The notes beneath the pieces were generated by a model. That model had not been told where the DNA came from. It made no database searches and saw only the letters and a list, made by a program, of their open reading frames with translations. The position numbers were made by a program, and so were the translations under genes. This document shows positions 43,899 through 52,813 of a stretch of DNA of 64,000 bases, one piece after another (within the stretch, counting starts at the first letter, position 1; each line of letters opens with the position of its first letter). Source of the stretch: Ruminococcaceae bacterium UBA7080 (GTDB taxonomy: Bacteria; Bacillota; Clostridia; Oscillospirales; Acutalibacteraceae); contig DKZG01000008.1 in assembly GCA_002493595.1 (NCBI GenBank), forward strand, positions 75,112 to 139,111. Direction: 5' to 3'.

Positions 43899-44606
43899 AT
43901 GAAAGCAGATATACATTCTTTTGAATCAATGGCGGCACTGGACGGCGATGGTATAAGGTATGCAGTGTTTTTTACGGGCTGCCCGCTGCGGTGCGCTTAT
44001 TGTCATAATCCGGATACCTGGCACAAATCCGGTAAAGAATGGACCTCCGAGGCGTTGGTGGATAAAATTAAACGCTATAAGCCTTATTTTAAAAATGGAG
44101 GGGGTGTAACCTTTTCGGGTGGTGAGCCTCTTCTTAATGCTGCGTTTATAATGGAAGCCGGTGCGTTACTGAAAGAACAGGGCATCGGCTACGCGGTGGA
44201 TACTTCAGGCAGTGTTGCTTTAAGCGACAGTGTTAAGGCGGTTCTGGACAATGCCGATCTTGTTATTCTTGATGTTAAGTTTTTTGATGAGAACAGTTAT
44301 AAAAAATACACAAATGGTCATTTCGAAAATTTTGTTAAAATCGGCAGATATTGTTCTGAAAAAGATATACGTCTTTGGCTGAGGACTGTTATTGTTCCCG
44401 GTATTAATGATGATGAGCAAAGCATAATTAAGTATGCTGAATTTTCTAAACAATTTAAATTTGAAAAATACGAGCTTTTGGCATTTCATACAATGGGCTT
44501 TTTTAAATATGAAAATCTTGAAATAGATAATCCTCTCATAAATACACCTGCCCTTGATAAGGATAAACTCAAGTTTTTGCAGGAAATTCTCGACAGTAAA
44601 ATATAA
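43899..44606 (+). CDS. pflA: Pyruvate formate-lyase activating enzyme PflA
   Basis: A 235-residue radical SAM enzyme that places the glycyl radical on PflB. The cluster motif CPLRCAYCHNPDTW (CxxxCxxC) is at about residues 29-37, followed by the GGE-type SAM motif in TFSGGEPL and the KLF-type strand LDVKFFD. AAGGAG precedes the ATG. Its position downstream of pflB is the usual order, but a terminator and 207 bases intervene, which allows separate control. Confidence 0.95.
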   Translation: MKADIHSFESMAALDGDGIRYAVFFTGCPLRCAYCHNPDTWHKSGKEWTSEALVDKIKRYKPYFKNGGGVTFSGGEPLLNAAFIMEAGALLKEQGIGYAVDTSGSVALSDSVKAVLDNADLVILDVKFFDENSYKKYTNGHFENFVKIGRYCSEKDIRLWLRTVIVPGINDDEQSIIKYAEFSKQFKFEKYELLAFHTMGFFKYENLEIDNPLINTPALDKDKLKFLQEILDSKI

Positions 44607-44653
44607 AAACAATCTGCTGCAATAGAATGCTAAATGCAGCAGATTGTTTTTTG
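44607..44653 (+). terminator. Intrinsic terminator after pflA
   Basis: Fourteen-bp stem AAACAATCTGCTGC and complement with a long loop, followed by a T-run. Confidence 0.8.
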
Positions 44654-44759
44654 TTTGTCATGTGTTTTAAATGCATAAAATATACTGAAACTGTCAGCCT
44701 TTATCCTATCGGCCTTTATTGACAATAGGATATAAATGGTTTATAATTCTAAATGAGAA

Positions 44760-45008
44760 TTATAACGGCTTGAATAAGCTTTCCAATGTTACATCTAACG
44801 CTTTTGCAATATAGTATATTTCTTTATCGGAAGCACTCCTGATTTGACCTTCAAGCTTGGAGTAGCTTGTGGAATTGATATCCAATCCCATTGTTTGCAG
44901 TTTTGCAATAAAATCCTTTTGTTTTATATTTTTGCTTTTGCGCAGATTTTCAATATTTTTGCCGACTATATTTTTATCACCATAATTTTGAACTCTTGTT
45001 TTCACCAT
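44760..45008 (-). CDS. Small XRE-family helix-turn-helix regulator
   Basis: An 82-residue protein that is almost entirely a Cro/CI-type HTH: GKNIENLRKSKNIKQKDF (helices 1-2), then a recognition helix near SYSKLEGQIRS and the typical closing YYIAKALDVTLESLFKPL. It stands alone on the minus strand between pflA and a divergent SLOG-like gene. No target operator can be named. The promoter region to the next gene is only about 90 bases. Confidence 0.88.
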   Translation of the reverse strand: MVKTRVQNYGDKNIVGKNIENLRKSKNIKQKDFIAKLQTMGLDINSTSYSKLEGQIRSASDKEIYYIAKALDVTLESLFKPL

Positions 45009-45100
45009 AATCGCTCATTAATTTCTATAAAATGATTATATGGTGATATGAAGTAATTATAATTCCGAAACAGAAGATAAAATAATAAAGTAGGTGTATG

Positions 45101-45586
45101 ATGAAAAGCTGCAGTTTTTTTGGAACTGTTAAAAAAGAGCAGATGACGCATGAATTTTTAAGCTGCATTTACAGATTGTTTTTTTATTTGATTGCAGAAA
45201 AAGGAGTAACAATGTTTTTTACAACCGCTCATACGGAATTTGATTTTGCTTGTGAGGATATATTATTTTGTTTAAAGGAATCTTTTCCGGATATTTTGAT
45301 TGAGAAAATAGCGGCTAAAAACTGCAGATGTGATTTTTCCGATGAAAAATATGACCGCTATGTTACTTTTCGGGATGGCAGCTATTACAAGCGCTGTGTT
45401 TATATTGCAAAAATGAGCGACTACGTTATTTTTGACTCCATAAGTGCCAAAGGGATGAAAGGTGAAGTGCTGTTTGAGGTGATAACGGAGACGCATCCGA
45501 AGGCAGTTTTTGATATAGAAAGAATTATAAAAAAGAATGGTATAATAGAAGAGGGTAATCATAAGTCTGTAAATCTTCTAAATTGA
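45101..45586 (+). CDS. Divergent SLOG/YpsA-like protein
   Basis: The 161-residue protein starts MKSCSFFGT where SLOG-fold proteins of the DUF1273/YpsA type read TCxFTGHR; the next block (LIAEKGVTMFFTTAHTEFDFACEDILFCLKES in pieces) keeps the pattern of a helix, a strand, then a Gly-poor version of the nucleotide-binding loop. The usual G-H-R residues and the glycines are lost, so the fold may remain but ligand binding is doubtful. I chose ATG 45101, spaced from AGGTG; ATG 45098 is three bases upstream. Function is not known. Confidence 0.55.
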   Translation: MKSCSFFGTVKKEQMTHEFLSCIYRLFFYLIAEKGVTMFFTTAHTEFDFACEDILFCLKESFPDILIEKIAAKNCRCDFSDEKYDRYVTFRDGSYYKRCVYIAKMSDYVIFDSISAKGMKGEVLFEVITETHPKAVFDIERIIKKNGIIEEGNHKSVNLLN

Positions 45587-45600
45587 TTTAACAGAAAGCG

Positions 45601-45642
45601 AAAGCACGAATGAAGGAATTTATTTCTCATTCGTGCTTTTTG
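45601..45642 (+). terminator. Intrinsic terminator after the SLOG-like gene
   Basis: Thirteen-bp stem AAAGCACGAATGA and complement, 13-base loop, T-run. Confidence 0.85.
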
Positions 45643-45733
45643 TATATTAAGATGTTTTTATTCATAATAATAAATGTTGTTAAGTGAAATAATACTCTTT
45701 TTGCTTTATGCTATGTTAAATGCGTCGATGATA

Positions 45734-45751
45734 TTGTTAAATATTTCACAA
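45734..45751. promoter_or_regulatory. Rex-like operator 1 upstream of adhE
   Basis: TTGTTAAATATTTCACAA matches the Rex consensus TTGTTAA-N4-TTAACAA with one mismatch. It lies about 110 bases upstream of the likely adhE start of transcription. Confidence 0.6.
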
Positions 45752-45828
45752 ATAATTATAGAATTACACAAATTAATTGATAAAAAAATAACATTTTTAT
45801 TGTTATTAGAGAATTTAAACAAAAGATA

Positions 45829-45857
45829 TTGAAAAAAGCTTTTTAAAAGATTATTAT
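45829..45857 (+). promoter_or_regulatory. Promoter of adhE
   Basis: TTGAAA (45829-45834) and TATTAT (45852-45857) with 17-base spacing; transcription would start near 45864. Confidence 0.6.
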
Positions 45858-45869
45858 ATGAACAACAGA

Positions 45870-45887
45870 TTGTTAATTTATTAACGA
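45870..45887. promoter_or_regulatory. Rex-like operator 2 overlapping the start of adhE transcription
   Basis: TTGTTAATTTATTAACGA matches TTGTTAA-N4-TTAACAA with one mismatch and lies just after the predicted transcription start, where a bound repressor would block polymerase. Confidence 0.65.
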
Positions 45888-45915
45888 TATAGTTATTGCT
45901 TTGGAGGTAAATAAA

Positions 45916-48513
45916 ATGGCAAGAGAAATGATTGACAGCGTTGAAAAGCTTGAAGCAGAGCTTACGAACATTCGCAAGGCGCAGCAGGAATTTTCAACAT
46001 TTACGCAGGAACAGGTTGATAAAATCTTCCTTGCTGCTGCAAAGGCTGCTAACATGGCACGAATCCCTTTAGCCAAAATGGCGGTTGAGGAAACAGGAAT
46101 GGGCGTAGTCGAGGATAAGATTATCAAAAACCATTACGCTGCTGAATATATTTATAATAAATATAAAAACACAAAAACCTGTGGAGTGATTGAAGAGAAT
46201 AAGGCTTTCGGCACGATGAGAGTTGCTGATCCAATCGGTGTTATTGCAGCTGTTATTCCGACTACTAATCCAACATCCACAGCGATATTTAAAACACTTA
46301 TTGCACTAAAGACAAGAAACGGCATCATTATATCTCCGCATCCCAGGGCAAAAAAATCAACTGCGGCAGCTGCAAAAATTGTTCTTGATGCAGCAGTTGA
46401 GGCAGGTGCACCTGAGGGGATTATTTCGTGGATAGATGCCCCGTCGCTTGATATGACAAATCTTGTTATGAAAGAAGCCGATATTATTCTCGCGACAGGT
46501 GGTCCGGGTATGGTTAAGGCTGCTTATTCAAGCGGAAAACCGGCACTCGGTGTTGGTGCAGGCAATACACCGGCTATTATTGATAAGAGTGCGGATATAC
46601 TTAAAGCAGTTAACTCAATTATTCATTCTAAAACATTCGATAACGGTATGATTTGTGCGTCTGAGCAATCCTGTATTGTAGATAAAAGCATCTATAAAGC
46701 CGTGCGTAAGGAATTTGAGGACAGGGGCTGCTATTTTCTTAAAGGCAATGAAATTGAAAAGGTTAGAAAAACAATTATTATCAATGGTGCACTGAATGCT
46801 AAAATCGTTGGTCAAAAGCCGGTAACTATTGCAGCTCTTGCAGGGGTAAAGGTACCCGAGGAAACGAAAATACTGATTGGTGAGGTTGAGTCGGTAGACA
46901 TCAGTGAGGAATTTGCTCACGAAAAGCTTTCTCCTGTTCTTGCTATGTATAAGAGCGAGGATTTCAATGATGCTCTTGCAAAGGCTGAGCAGCTGATTGC
47001 CGACGGCGGTTACGGTCACACATCATCAATCTATCTTAACGAGACAACCGAAAGGGCAAAAATTGATGCGTTTGCAGCGCGTATGAAAACCTGCCGTATT
47101 TTGGTTAATACTCCGTCCTCTTTCGGCGGAATCGGTGATCTTTATAACTTTGATCTTGCTCCGTCACTTACACTTGGCTGCGGATCGTGGGGCGGTAATT
47201 CAGTATCTGAAAATGTAGGTGTTAAACATCTGCTCAACATAAAGACTGTTGCGGAAAGAAGGGAAAATATGCTTTGGTTCAGAGCTCCTGAAAAGGTTTA
47301 TATCAAAAAAGGCTGCCTGCCCGTTGCTCTTGATGAGTTGGGAACGGTGCTTGGCAAAAAGAAAGTATTTATTGTAACAGACTCTTTCCTTTATAATAAC
47401 GGTTATACAAAGCCTATTACGGATAAGCTTGATGCAATGGGTATTGTTCATTCAACCTTCTTTAATGTTGCACCGGACCCGACACTTGCATGCGCTAAGG
47501 AGGGTGCCGCTCAGATTAACGCATTTTGTCCGGATTGCATTATTGCAGTGGGTGGCGGTTCTGCGATGGATGCAGCAAAGATTATGTGGGTGCTTTATGA
47601 GCATCCGGAGGCTGATTTCTTTGATCTTGCGATGAGATTTATGGATATTCGCAAGAGAGTTTATACATTTCCTAAAATGGGTGAAAAAGCATACTTTATT
47701 GCTGTTCCTACATCGGCAGGTACAGGTTCTGAGGTTACGCCTTTCGCAGTTATTACGGATGAGAAGACAGGCACGAAGTATCCTCTTGCCGATTATGAGC
47801 TGATGCCTAATATGGCGATTGTGGATGCTGATTTCCATATGAATGCACCCAAGGGTCTTACATCGGCATCAGGCATTGATGCTGTTACACATGCACTTGA
47901 AGCTTATGCGTCCATGATGGCAACCGAATATACTGACGGCCTTGCAATTGAAGCTTTGAAGAATATTTTTGCGTATCTTCCCAGAGCATACGATAATGGT
48001 GCAAATGACCCTGTGGCAAGAGAAAAGATGGCAAATGCAGCGACAATGGCAGGTATGGCATTTGCAAATGCGTTTCTTGGTGTTTGCCATTCAATGGCTC
48101 ATAAGCTTGGTGCTTTTCATCATCTTCCTCATGGTGTTGCCAATGCACTTATGATTGATTATGTACTGGAGTTCAATGCTGCTGAGGTTCCTGCAAAAAT
48201 GGGTACATTCAGTCAGTATGATTATCCAAAAACGCTTGCTCGATACGCTCAGGTTGCAGATGCTCTTGGCGTTAAGGGCAAAACAGATGAAGCTAAGCTT
48301 AAGGGACTTATTAAGAAGATTGATGAGCTTAAGGAATACTGCGGCATCAAGAAGTGTATTAAGGATTACGGCGTTGATGAAAAGTATTTTCTTGATAATC
48401 TTGATGAAATGGTTGAGCAGGCATTTGATGACCAGTGCACCGGTGCTAATCCGAGACTTCCTCTTATGAGTGAAATTAAGGATATGTATCTCAGAGCTTA
48501 TTACGGCAATTAA
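45916..48513 (+). CDS. adhE: Bifunctional aldehyde-alcohol dehydrogenase AdhE
   Basis: AdhE reduces acetyl-CoA to acetaldehyde and then ethanol, consuming two NADH. The 865-residue protein has an N-terminal aldehyde dehydrogenase half with the catalytic cysteine in NGMICASEQS and a C-terminal iron-type alcohol dehydrogenase half (from about 450) with VGGGSAMDAAK, GTGSEVTPF and the histidines of CHSMAHKLGAFHHLPHG. AdhE of this kind forms long filaments (spirosomes). The ATG at 45916 is selected because TTGGAGG stands just before it. Two Rex-like operators link its expression to the NADH/NAD ratio. Confidence 0.97.
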   Translation: MAREMIDSVEKLEAELTNIRKAQQEFSTFTQEQVDKIFLAAAKAANMARIPLAKMAVEETGMGVVEDKIIKNHYAAEYIYNKYKNTKTCGVIEENKAFGTMRVADPIGVIAAVIPTTNPTSTAIFKTLIALKTRNGIIISPHPRAKKSTAAAAKIVLDAAVEAGAPEGIISWIDAPSLDMTNLVMKEADIILATGGPGMVKAAYSSGKPALGVGAGNTPAIIDKSADILKAVNSIIHSKTFDNGMICASEQSCIVDKSIYKAVRKEFEDRGCYFLKGNEIEKVRKTIIINGALNAKIVGQKPVTIAALAGVKVPEETKILIGEVESVDISEEFAHEKLSPVLAMYKSEDFNDALAKAEQLIADGGYGHTSSIYLNETTERAKIDAFAARMKTCRILVNTPSSFGGIGDLYNFDLAPSLTLGCGSWGGNSVSENVGVKHLLNIKTVAERRENMLWFRAPEKVYIKKGCLPVALDELGTVLGKKKVFIVTDSFLYNNGYTKPITDKLDAMGIVHSTFFNVAPDPTLACAKEGAAQINAFCPDCIIAVGGGSAMDAAKIMWVLYEHPEADFFDLAMRFMDIRKRVYTFPKMGEKAYFIAVPTSAGTGSEVTPFAVITDEKTGTKYPLADYELMPNMAIVDADFHMNAPKGLTSASGIDAVTHALEAYASMMATEYTDGLAIEALKNIFAYLPRAYDNGANDPVAREKMANAATMAGMAFANAFLGVCHSMAHKLGAFHHLPHGVANALMIDYVLEFNAAEVPAKMGTFSQYDYPKTLARYAQVADALGVKGKTDEAKLKGLIKKIDELKEYCGIKKCIKDYGVDEKYFLDNLDEMVEQAFDDQCTGANPRLPLMSEIKDMYLRAYYGN

Positions 48514-48548
48514 TCAGTTTTGAAAATCAGGCAGGTAGTTTGTGCTTA

Positions 48549-48577
48549 TTGTGCAGGGGCAAATACTGTGCTAAAAT
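48549..48577 (+). promoter_or_regulatory. Promoter of the APH-like kinase gene
   Basis: TTGTGC (48549-48554) and TAAAAT (48572-48577), 17-base spacing. Confidence 0.5.
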
Positions 48578-48594
48578 AAATAGGGGGTGTCTTT

Positions 48595-49335
48595 ATGGCA
48601 ACGATTAAAGAGAGAGAACATAAAAAAATCTATTGCAGCGATAATCAGCTTATTAAAGTGTTTGATGAAACCTTTACAAAGGCAGAGGTTCTGAATGAAG
48701 CACTTAACAATGCCAGAGTTGAGGAAACCGGATTGAAAATTCCGAAGCTGCTCAATGTTTCAAAAACAAAAGATGGCTGGGCAATTACCAGGGAGTATAT
48801 TGAAGGGAAAACCCTTTCACAGCTGATGGATGAAAATCCGGATAAAGAAGATGAATATCTCGATACGTTTGTTGGTCTTCAGCTTGAAATCCATTCAAAA
48901 AAAGCGCCTCATCTTAACAAAATCAAAGATAAAATGCATGCTAAAATCAGTGCTTCATCTTATGAAGCAACGCTTCGTTATGATTTGCATAACAGGCTGG
49001 AGGGCATGAAAAAGCATACAAAGGTGCTTCATGGTGATTTTTGCCCTTCAAATATTATTGTTACTCCTGAGGGAGAATATTATATTATCGACTGGGCTCA
49101 TGCCACACAGGGTAATGCATCTGCTGATGCAGCGAGAACCTATCTTACATTCAATTTACAGGGTAAAACGGAGCTTGCAGAAAAATATCTTGATCTCTTT
49201 TGTAAGAAGGCAGATATTGCAAAACAGCTTGTTTGGCAGTGGATGCCGATAATAGCTTGCTCGGAGAGCGTCAAAAATAAGCCGGAGGAGAAAGCACTTC
49301 TTGACTCTTGGGTAAATGTTTTTGATTTTCAGTAA
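48595..49335 (+). CDS. APH/ChoK-like phosphotransferase (TIGR02172-type)
   Basis: The 246-residue protein has a protein-kinase-like fold. The Brenner box LHGDFCPSNIIV gives the catalytic Asp and Asn, IIDWAHA supplies the metal-binding Asp, and the N-terminal lobe has REYIEGKTLSQLM. It belongs with the small aminoglycoside-phosphotransferase-like kinases found in Clostridia and Fibrobacter; the real substrate is unknown and drug resistance should not be assumed. GGGGGTG precedes the ATG. Confidence 0.8.
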   Translation: MATIKEREHKKIYCSDNQLIKVFDETFTKAEVLNEALNNARVEETGLKIPKLLNVSKTKDGWAITREYIEGKTLSQLMDENPDKEDEYLDTFVGLQLEIHSKKAPHLNKIKDKMHAKISASSYEATLRYDLHNRLEGMKKHTKVLHGDFCPSNIIVTPEGEYYIIDWAHATQGNASADAARTYLTFNLQGKTELAEKYLDLFCKKADIAKQLVWQWMPIIACSESVKNKPEEKALLDSWVNVFDFQ

Positions 49336-49432
49336 TTGATTTTAATGATACAGGAATAGCCGGCTTTGTTTTGAAAAATTGCCTTTTGCCCGGAATTTAT
49401 CGGTATCAGGACCATTGCTGTTTGCCTTAATT

Positions 49433-49484
49433 AAAACATAAAAGCAGTCTGAACGTTATTTTTGTTCGGACTGCTTTTATGTTT
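49433..49484. terminator. Bidirectional terminator between the kinase and glycosyltransferase genes
   Basis: A 20-bp stem with one wobble reads AAACATAAAAGCAGTCTGAA against its complement with a nine-base loop; it serves the convergent genes on both sides. Confidence 0.85.
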
Positions 49485-49491
49485 AACGGAT

Positions 49492-50664
49492 TTATTTTTT
49501 ATAAAAGTTTTCAATAACTATTTTGTATCTGTCAAATGCTTTTTGTACGGCCTCATCCCAGCTGATATAAATATCGGTTTGTGCCTTTTGACCGACTTTT
49601 TTCAGCAGTGATTTGTTATCCATTATTCTTTCTAGGGTGGCAGCAATGGAATGCGCACTTTCAAAACAGAGAAAGCCTGTTTCACAGTCGGTTATGCCCT
49701 CGGCAGCACAGCTGTTTCGAACCAAGAGACTTGGCGTTGCACAGGCAGCAGCCTCTCTTACAACAAGGCCGTTTGTATCAAATACCGAAGGAAAGAGCAG
49801 CAGGTCGGCGATGCCGTAATAGCCCTGTATTTCCTGCCTGTCAAGTATTTTGCCTGTCCATATTACCTTGTCCTTTAGGCCTGATTTGACAATGCGGTGT
49901 TTAATTGCATTTTCATCTGCACCGAAGCCGAGCATAATCAGTCTAAAATCTTTGCCATCCTGTTTCAGCTTGGCGCAGGCGTCGATAATAAGTTCTATAT
50001 TCTTATACCAAATCATTCTTCCGCTGTAAAGAAAAATGGGAATACCCTGAGGCACATTATGCTTTCGCTTAATCATTGCAATATCACTTTCGGATACATT
50101 CATTATCGGCAAATCACAGCCGTTTGGCATAACAATATAGTCGCCTGTATATCCGATTTTGCGAAGTGAATCCACAGTTCCTTCACTTGTTACCCAAACC
50201 TCGTCAGCTGCGTTAATATTATTGCGTAAGAAATTATATGCAAAATCACGTGCAGGCTTTGTCGGTACGCGTCTGTCTATATCATATTCATATTTTGTGT
50301 GGTATGTAAGAACTACAGGTATCTTCTTTTTTTCAGCAACTCTGCGAAAATAGTAACTGGTAGCAAGCGGCGCATGGGAGTGCAGAATGTCAAAGTTCAT
50401 ATCAATTATAGCCTGATGCAGCTCATCCTTGAACGGCCATCCGATGCTGTAGCCTTCCTTCGACGGAAACCACCAGCTTTTGTACCTGAATATTTCGTAG
50501 TCATATTTATAGTCAAGCTGATTAGGATTTTTTGGGGTTATAACAACAGCCTCTCCTAATTTGCTGTTTATCTGACTTGCGTAGTTTTGGGCAACGTTGC
50601 TAATTCCGTCCGTGGTGGGAGGAAAAGCATCCGTGCCGATTCCTACTTTCAATCTATCCTTCAA
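49492..50664 (-). CDS. GT4-family glycosyltransferase, diglucosyl-diacylglycerol synthase-like
   Basis: The protein (390 residues from TTG 50664) has the GT-B fold of GT4 enzymes: N-terminal KVGIGTDAFPPTTDGIS, LHSHAPLA, HTKYEYDI, MPNGCDL, YSGRMIWYKN, and the donor-site block FPSVFDTNGLVVREAAAC (E-x7-E region). The arrangement is closest to the glycosyltransferases that build glucosyl-diacylglycerol, the anchor for lipoteichoic acid, but the substrate is not proven. The start is not settled: TTG 50664 has GAGG at a good distance, TTG 50652 would give MKVGIGTD, and TTG 50682 is also open. Confidence 0.82.
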   Translation of the reverse strand: MKDRLKVGIGTDAFPPTTDGISNVAQNYASQINSKLGEAVVITPKNPNQLDYKYDYEIFRYKSWWFPSKEGYSIGWPFKDELHQAIIDMNFDILHSHAPLATSYYFRRVAEKKKIPVVLTYHTKYEYDIDRRVPTKPARDFAYNFLRNNINAADEVWVTSEGTVDSLRKIGYTGDYIVMPNGCDLPIMNVSESDIAMIKRKHNVPQGIPIFLYSGRMIWYKNIELIIDACAKLKQDGKDFRLIMLGFGADENAIKHRIVKSGLKDKVIWTGKILDRQEIQGYYGIADLLLFPSVFDTNGLVVREAAACATPSLLVRNSCAAEGITDCETGFLCFESAHSIAATLERIMDNKSLLKKVGQKAQTDIYISWDEAVQKAFDRYKIVIENFYKK

Positions 50665-50706
50665 AGTCTTGCCTCGTTTCAAATATTTTTATATTATAGT
50701 TTAGCA

Positions 50707-50735
50707 ATTTTATCATAAATCGGTCGAAATGTAAA
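50707..50735 (-). promoter_or_regulatory. Promoter of the glycosyltransferase gene
   Basis: On the minus strand TTTACA (50730-50735) and TAAAAT (50707-50712), 17-base spacing. Confidence 0.6.
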
Positions 50736-50784
50736 TAAAAGGTCTATATAATTAATCTATTGTTAATTAATTAAAAAAAATACC

Positions 50785-50813
50785 TTGATTAAGTTGTGTT
50801 AATAATTTATAAT
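50785..50813 (+). promoter_or_regulatory. Promoter of the hprK operon
   Basis: TTGATT (50785-50790) and TATAAT (50808-50813), 17-base spacing, about 30 bases before hprK. Confidence 0.7.
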
Positions 50814-50843
50814 AAATATGTATATTGCTTAGGAGGGGACTGT

Positions 50844-51806
50844 ATGAGTCAAACTTATTCTGTATCTCTTGAAAAGGTAATAAAAAGTCATAATTTGGAT
50901 GTTGTATATCTTCCTGAAAAGGCTGAGGATATTCTGATCACAACAGCTGAAATAAACAGACCGGGTATTGTTTTAACAGGATATACTGATTATTTTGACC
51001 CGCTCAGAATTCAGATCCTTGGCTGGACGGAGCTTGGATTTATGCAAAACATGAGTGACTCTGAGCGCAGTAAGGCATTGGGGTATTGGTTAGGTCTGAA
51101 GCCTGCAGCTGCAGTTATTACGAGAGGTCTTGAAATACCGGAGTATTTTATTGCTGCCTGTAAACAGTATAAAGTGCCTCTTTTGAAGACAGAGGAGGAA
51201 ACCTCTCCGTTTCTTGCAGCGCTTATTGCTTATCTTAATAAAGAGCTTGCTCCGAGGATTACCCGGCACGGTGTGCTGGTTGAGGTATATGGTGAGGGTG
51301 TATTGATTACCGGTGAAAGCGGAGCAGGAAAAAGTGAGGCCGCAATTGAGCTTATCAAAAGAGGCCATAGGCTTATTGCAGATGATGCCGTCGAAATCAG
51401 AAAAATCAGTGATAAAACCCTGATGGGCAATTCGCCGTCAAATATTAGGCATTTTGTTGAGCTGAGAGGAATAGGAATAATAGATGCAAGGCGTATTTTC
51501 GGTATGGGTGCGGTCAAGCTGAGCGAAAAGATTGATATGGTTATTCAGCTTGAAGCGTGGGACTCTACAAAGGCATATGACAGGCTTGGACTTGATAATG
51601 AATATACCAATATACTTGATGTACGAGTACCGGCAATAACGGTTCCTATTACACCGGGACGAAATCTTGCAGTCATTGTTGAGACGGCCGCTATGAATAA
51701 CCGTCAAAAGAAAATGGGATATAATGCAGCGAAGGACCTTATGCTCAGCCTGGGAATGGTTGATGTTCAGCCGCAGGATAAAGAGGTTGAAATCTGGCAG
51801 AACTGA
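50844..51806 (+). CDS. hprK: HPr kinase/phosphorylase HprK
   Basis: HprK phosphorylates and dephosphorylates HPr on Ser46, the switch of catabolite repression in Firmicutes. The 320-residue enzyme has an N-terminal domain (1-130), the P-loop GESGAGKSE (about 157-165), the HprK signature IDARRIFGMGAVK, and a C-terminal helix. The ATG at 50844 is supported by TTAGGAGGGG, while an upstream in-frame ATG lacks a site. It leads the hprK-ROK-murB-rapZ-whiA-dnaE cluster, a typical clostridial order. Confidence 0.96.
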   Translation: MSQTYSVSLEKVIKSHNLDVVYLPEKAEDILITTAEINRPGIVLTGYTDYFDPLRIQILGWTELGFMQNMSDSERSKALGYWLGLKPAAAVITRGLEIPEYFIAACKQYKVPLLKTEEETSPFLAALIAYLNKELAPRITRHGVLVEVYGEGVLITGESGAGKSEAAIELIKRGHRLIADDAVEIRKISDKTLMGNSPSNIRHFVELRGIGIIDARRIFGMGAVKLSEKIDMVIQLEAWDSTKAYDRLGLDNEYTNILDVRVPAITVPITPGRNLAVIVETAAMNNRQKKMGYNAAKDLMLSLGMVDVQPQDKEVEIWQN

Positions 51807-51850
51807 GTATGTGTGAAAGTAAAAAATAATGAAAAACAGAGGATGAAATT

Positions 51851-52807
51851 ATGTACAGTATTGGTATTGATCTTGGAGGAACAAATATTGTTTCAGCCGT
51901 AGTGAATGATAAGTATGAGATTGTTGCATCGGCGAAAACAGCAACAAACAGCCCCAGAAGTGCTCAGGAGATATTTGATGATATTGCCAAGGTATCTTTT
52001 GAAGCGGTTGAGCAAGCGGGGCTCACAATGGAGGATATTGACAGTGTCGGTCTCGGCACACCCGGAACGGTTAATAGTGATGGTGTTATTGAATTTGCCA
52101 ACAATCTTGTTTTTAATAATGTTCCTGCAAAGCAGATGCTTATCGACAGGCTCAAAGTGAAAAGAGTTTTTATAGAGAACGATGCGAACTGTGCAGCCCT
52201 CGGAGAAGCATATGCCGGTGTAGGCAATGGTGCAAAAGATTTTGTTGCCGTTACGCTCGGAACCGGTGTGGGTTCCGGCATTATCGTTGACGGAAAGATT
52301 GTAAATGGTGTAAACTTTGCCGGCGGTGAGTGCGGTCATATGGTAATTATGGTGGACGGTGAACAGTGTACCTGCGGGCGTAAAGGATGCTGGGAAGCAT
52401 ATGCATCTGCAACTGCGCTGATTAGGCAGACAAAAGAAGCGATGGAGGAAAATCCGGACTCGATTATGCACAAGCTTGCAGCAGAGGAAGGTAAGGTTTC
52501 AGGAAAAACAGCTTTTGACGCAATGCGTAAGGGTGATATTGCCGGTATAAAGGTTGTTGATAATTACATAAAGTATGTTTCATGCGGACTGATTAACTTA
52601 GTTAATGCACTGCAGCCTGAGGTGATTTGTGTAGGCGGCGGTATATGCAATGAGGGCGAAACATTAATGAAGCCTCTTCGCCGATATGTTCAGGCTGAAA
52701 GATATTCTATTTACAGTAAAATTCAGACAAAGATTGTTAAAGCACAGCTCGGCAATGATGCCGGTGTTATCGGTGCAGCAATACTCGGTAAAGTAAAGGA
52801 AGACTGA
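51851..52807 (+). CDS. glcK: ROK-family glucokinase
   Basis: A 318-residue sugar kinase of the ROK family. The ATP motif is GIDLGGTNI at the start, the substrate region is GVGSGIIVDGKI, and the ROK zinc site is CTCGRKGCWEAYAS. It lacks an N-terminal DNA-binding part, so it is an enzyme and not a ROK repressor. Glucose is the most likely substrate. It is in one transcription unit with hprK (44-base gap) and supplies glucose-6-phosphate near pfkA and hprK. Confidence 0.9.
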   Translation: MYSIGIDLGGTNIVSAVVNDKYEIVASAKTATNSPRSAQEIFDDIAKVSFEAVEQAGLTMEDIDSVGLGTPGTVNSDGVIEFANNLVFNNVPAKQMLIDRLKVKRVFIENDANCAALGEAYAGVGNGAKDFVAVTLGTGVGSGIIVDGKIVNGVNFAGGECGHMVIMVDGEQCTCGRKGCWEAYASATALIRQTKEAMEENPDSIMHKLAAEEGKVSGKTAFDAMRKGDIAGIKVVDNYIKYVSCGLINLVNALQPEVICVGGGICNEGETLMKPLRRYVQAERYSIYSKIQTKIVKAQLGNDAGVIGAAILGKVKED

Positions 52808-52813
52808 TTTTAT

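Noticed and set aside
47452..48469. Long ORFs on both strands overlapping the 3' half of adhE
   Set aside because: They lie within a confident adhE reading frame, have biased Arg/His/Cys content and no start signals; they are shadows of the coding sequence.
50760..50777. Third Rex-like site upstream of hprK
   Set aside because: The match depends on an A/T-only right half (TTAAAAA) in a very AT-rich stretch and lies on no clear position relative to the promoter.
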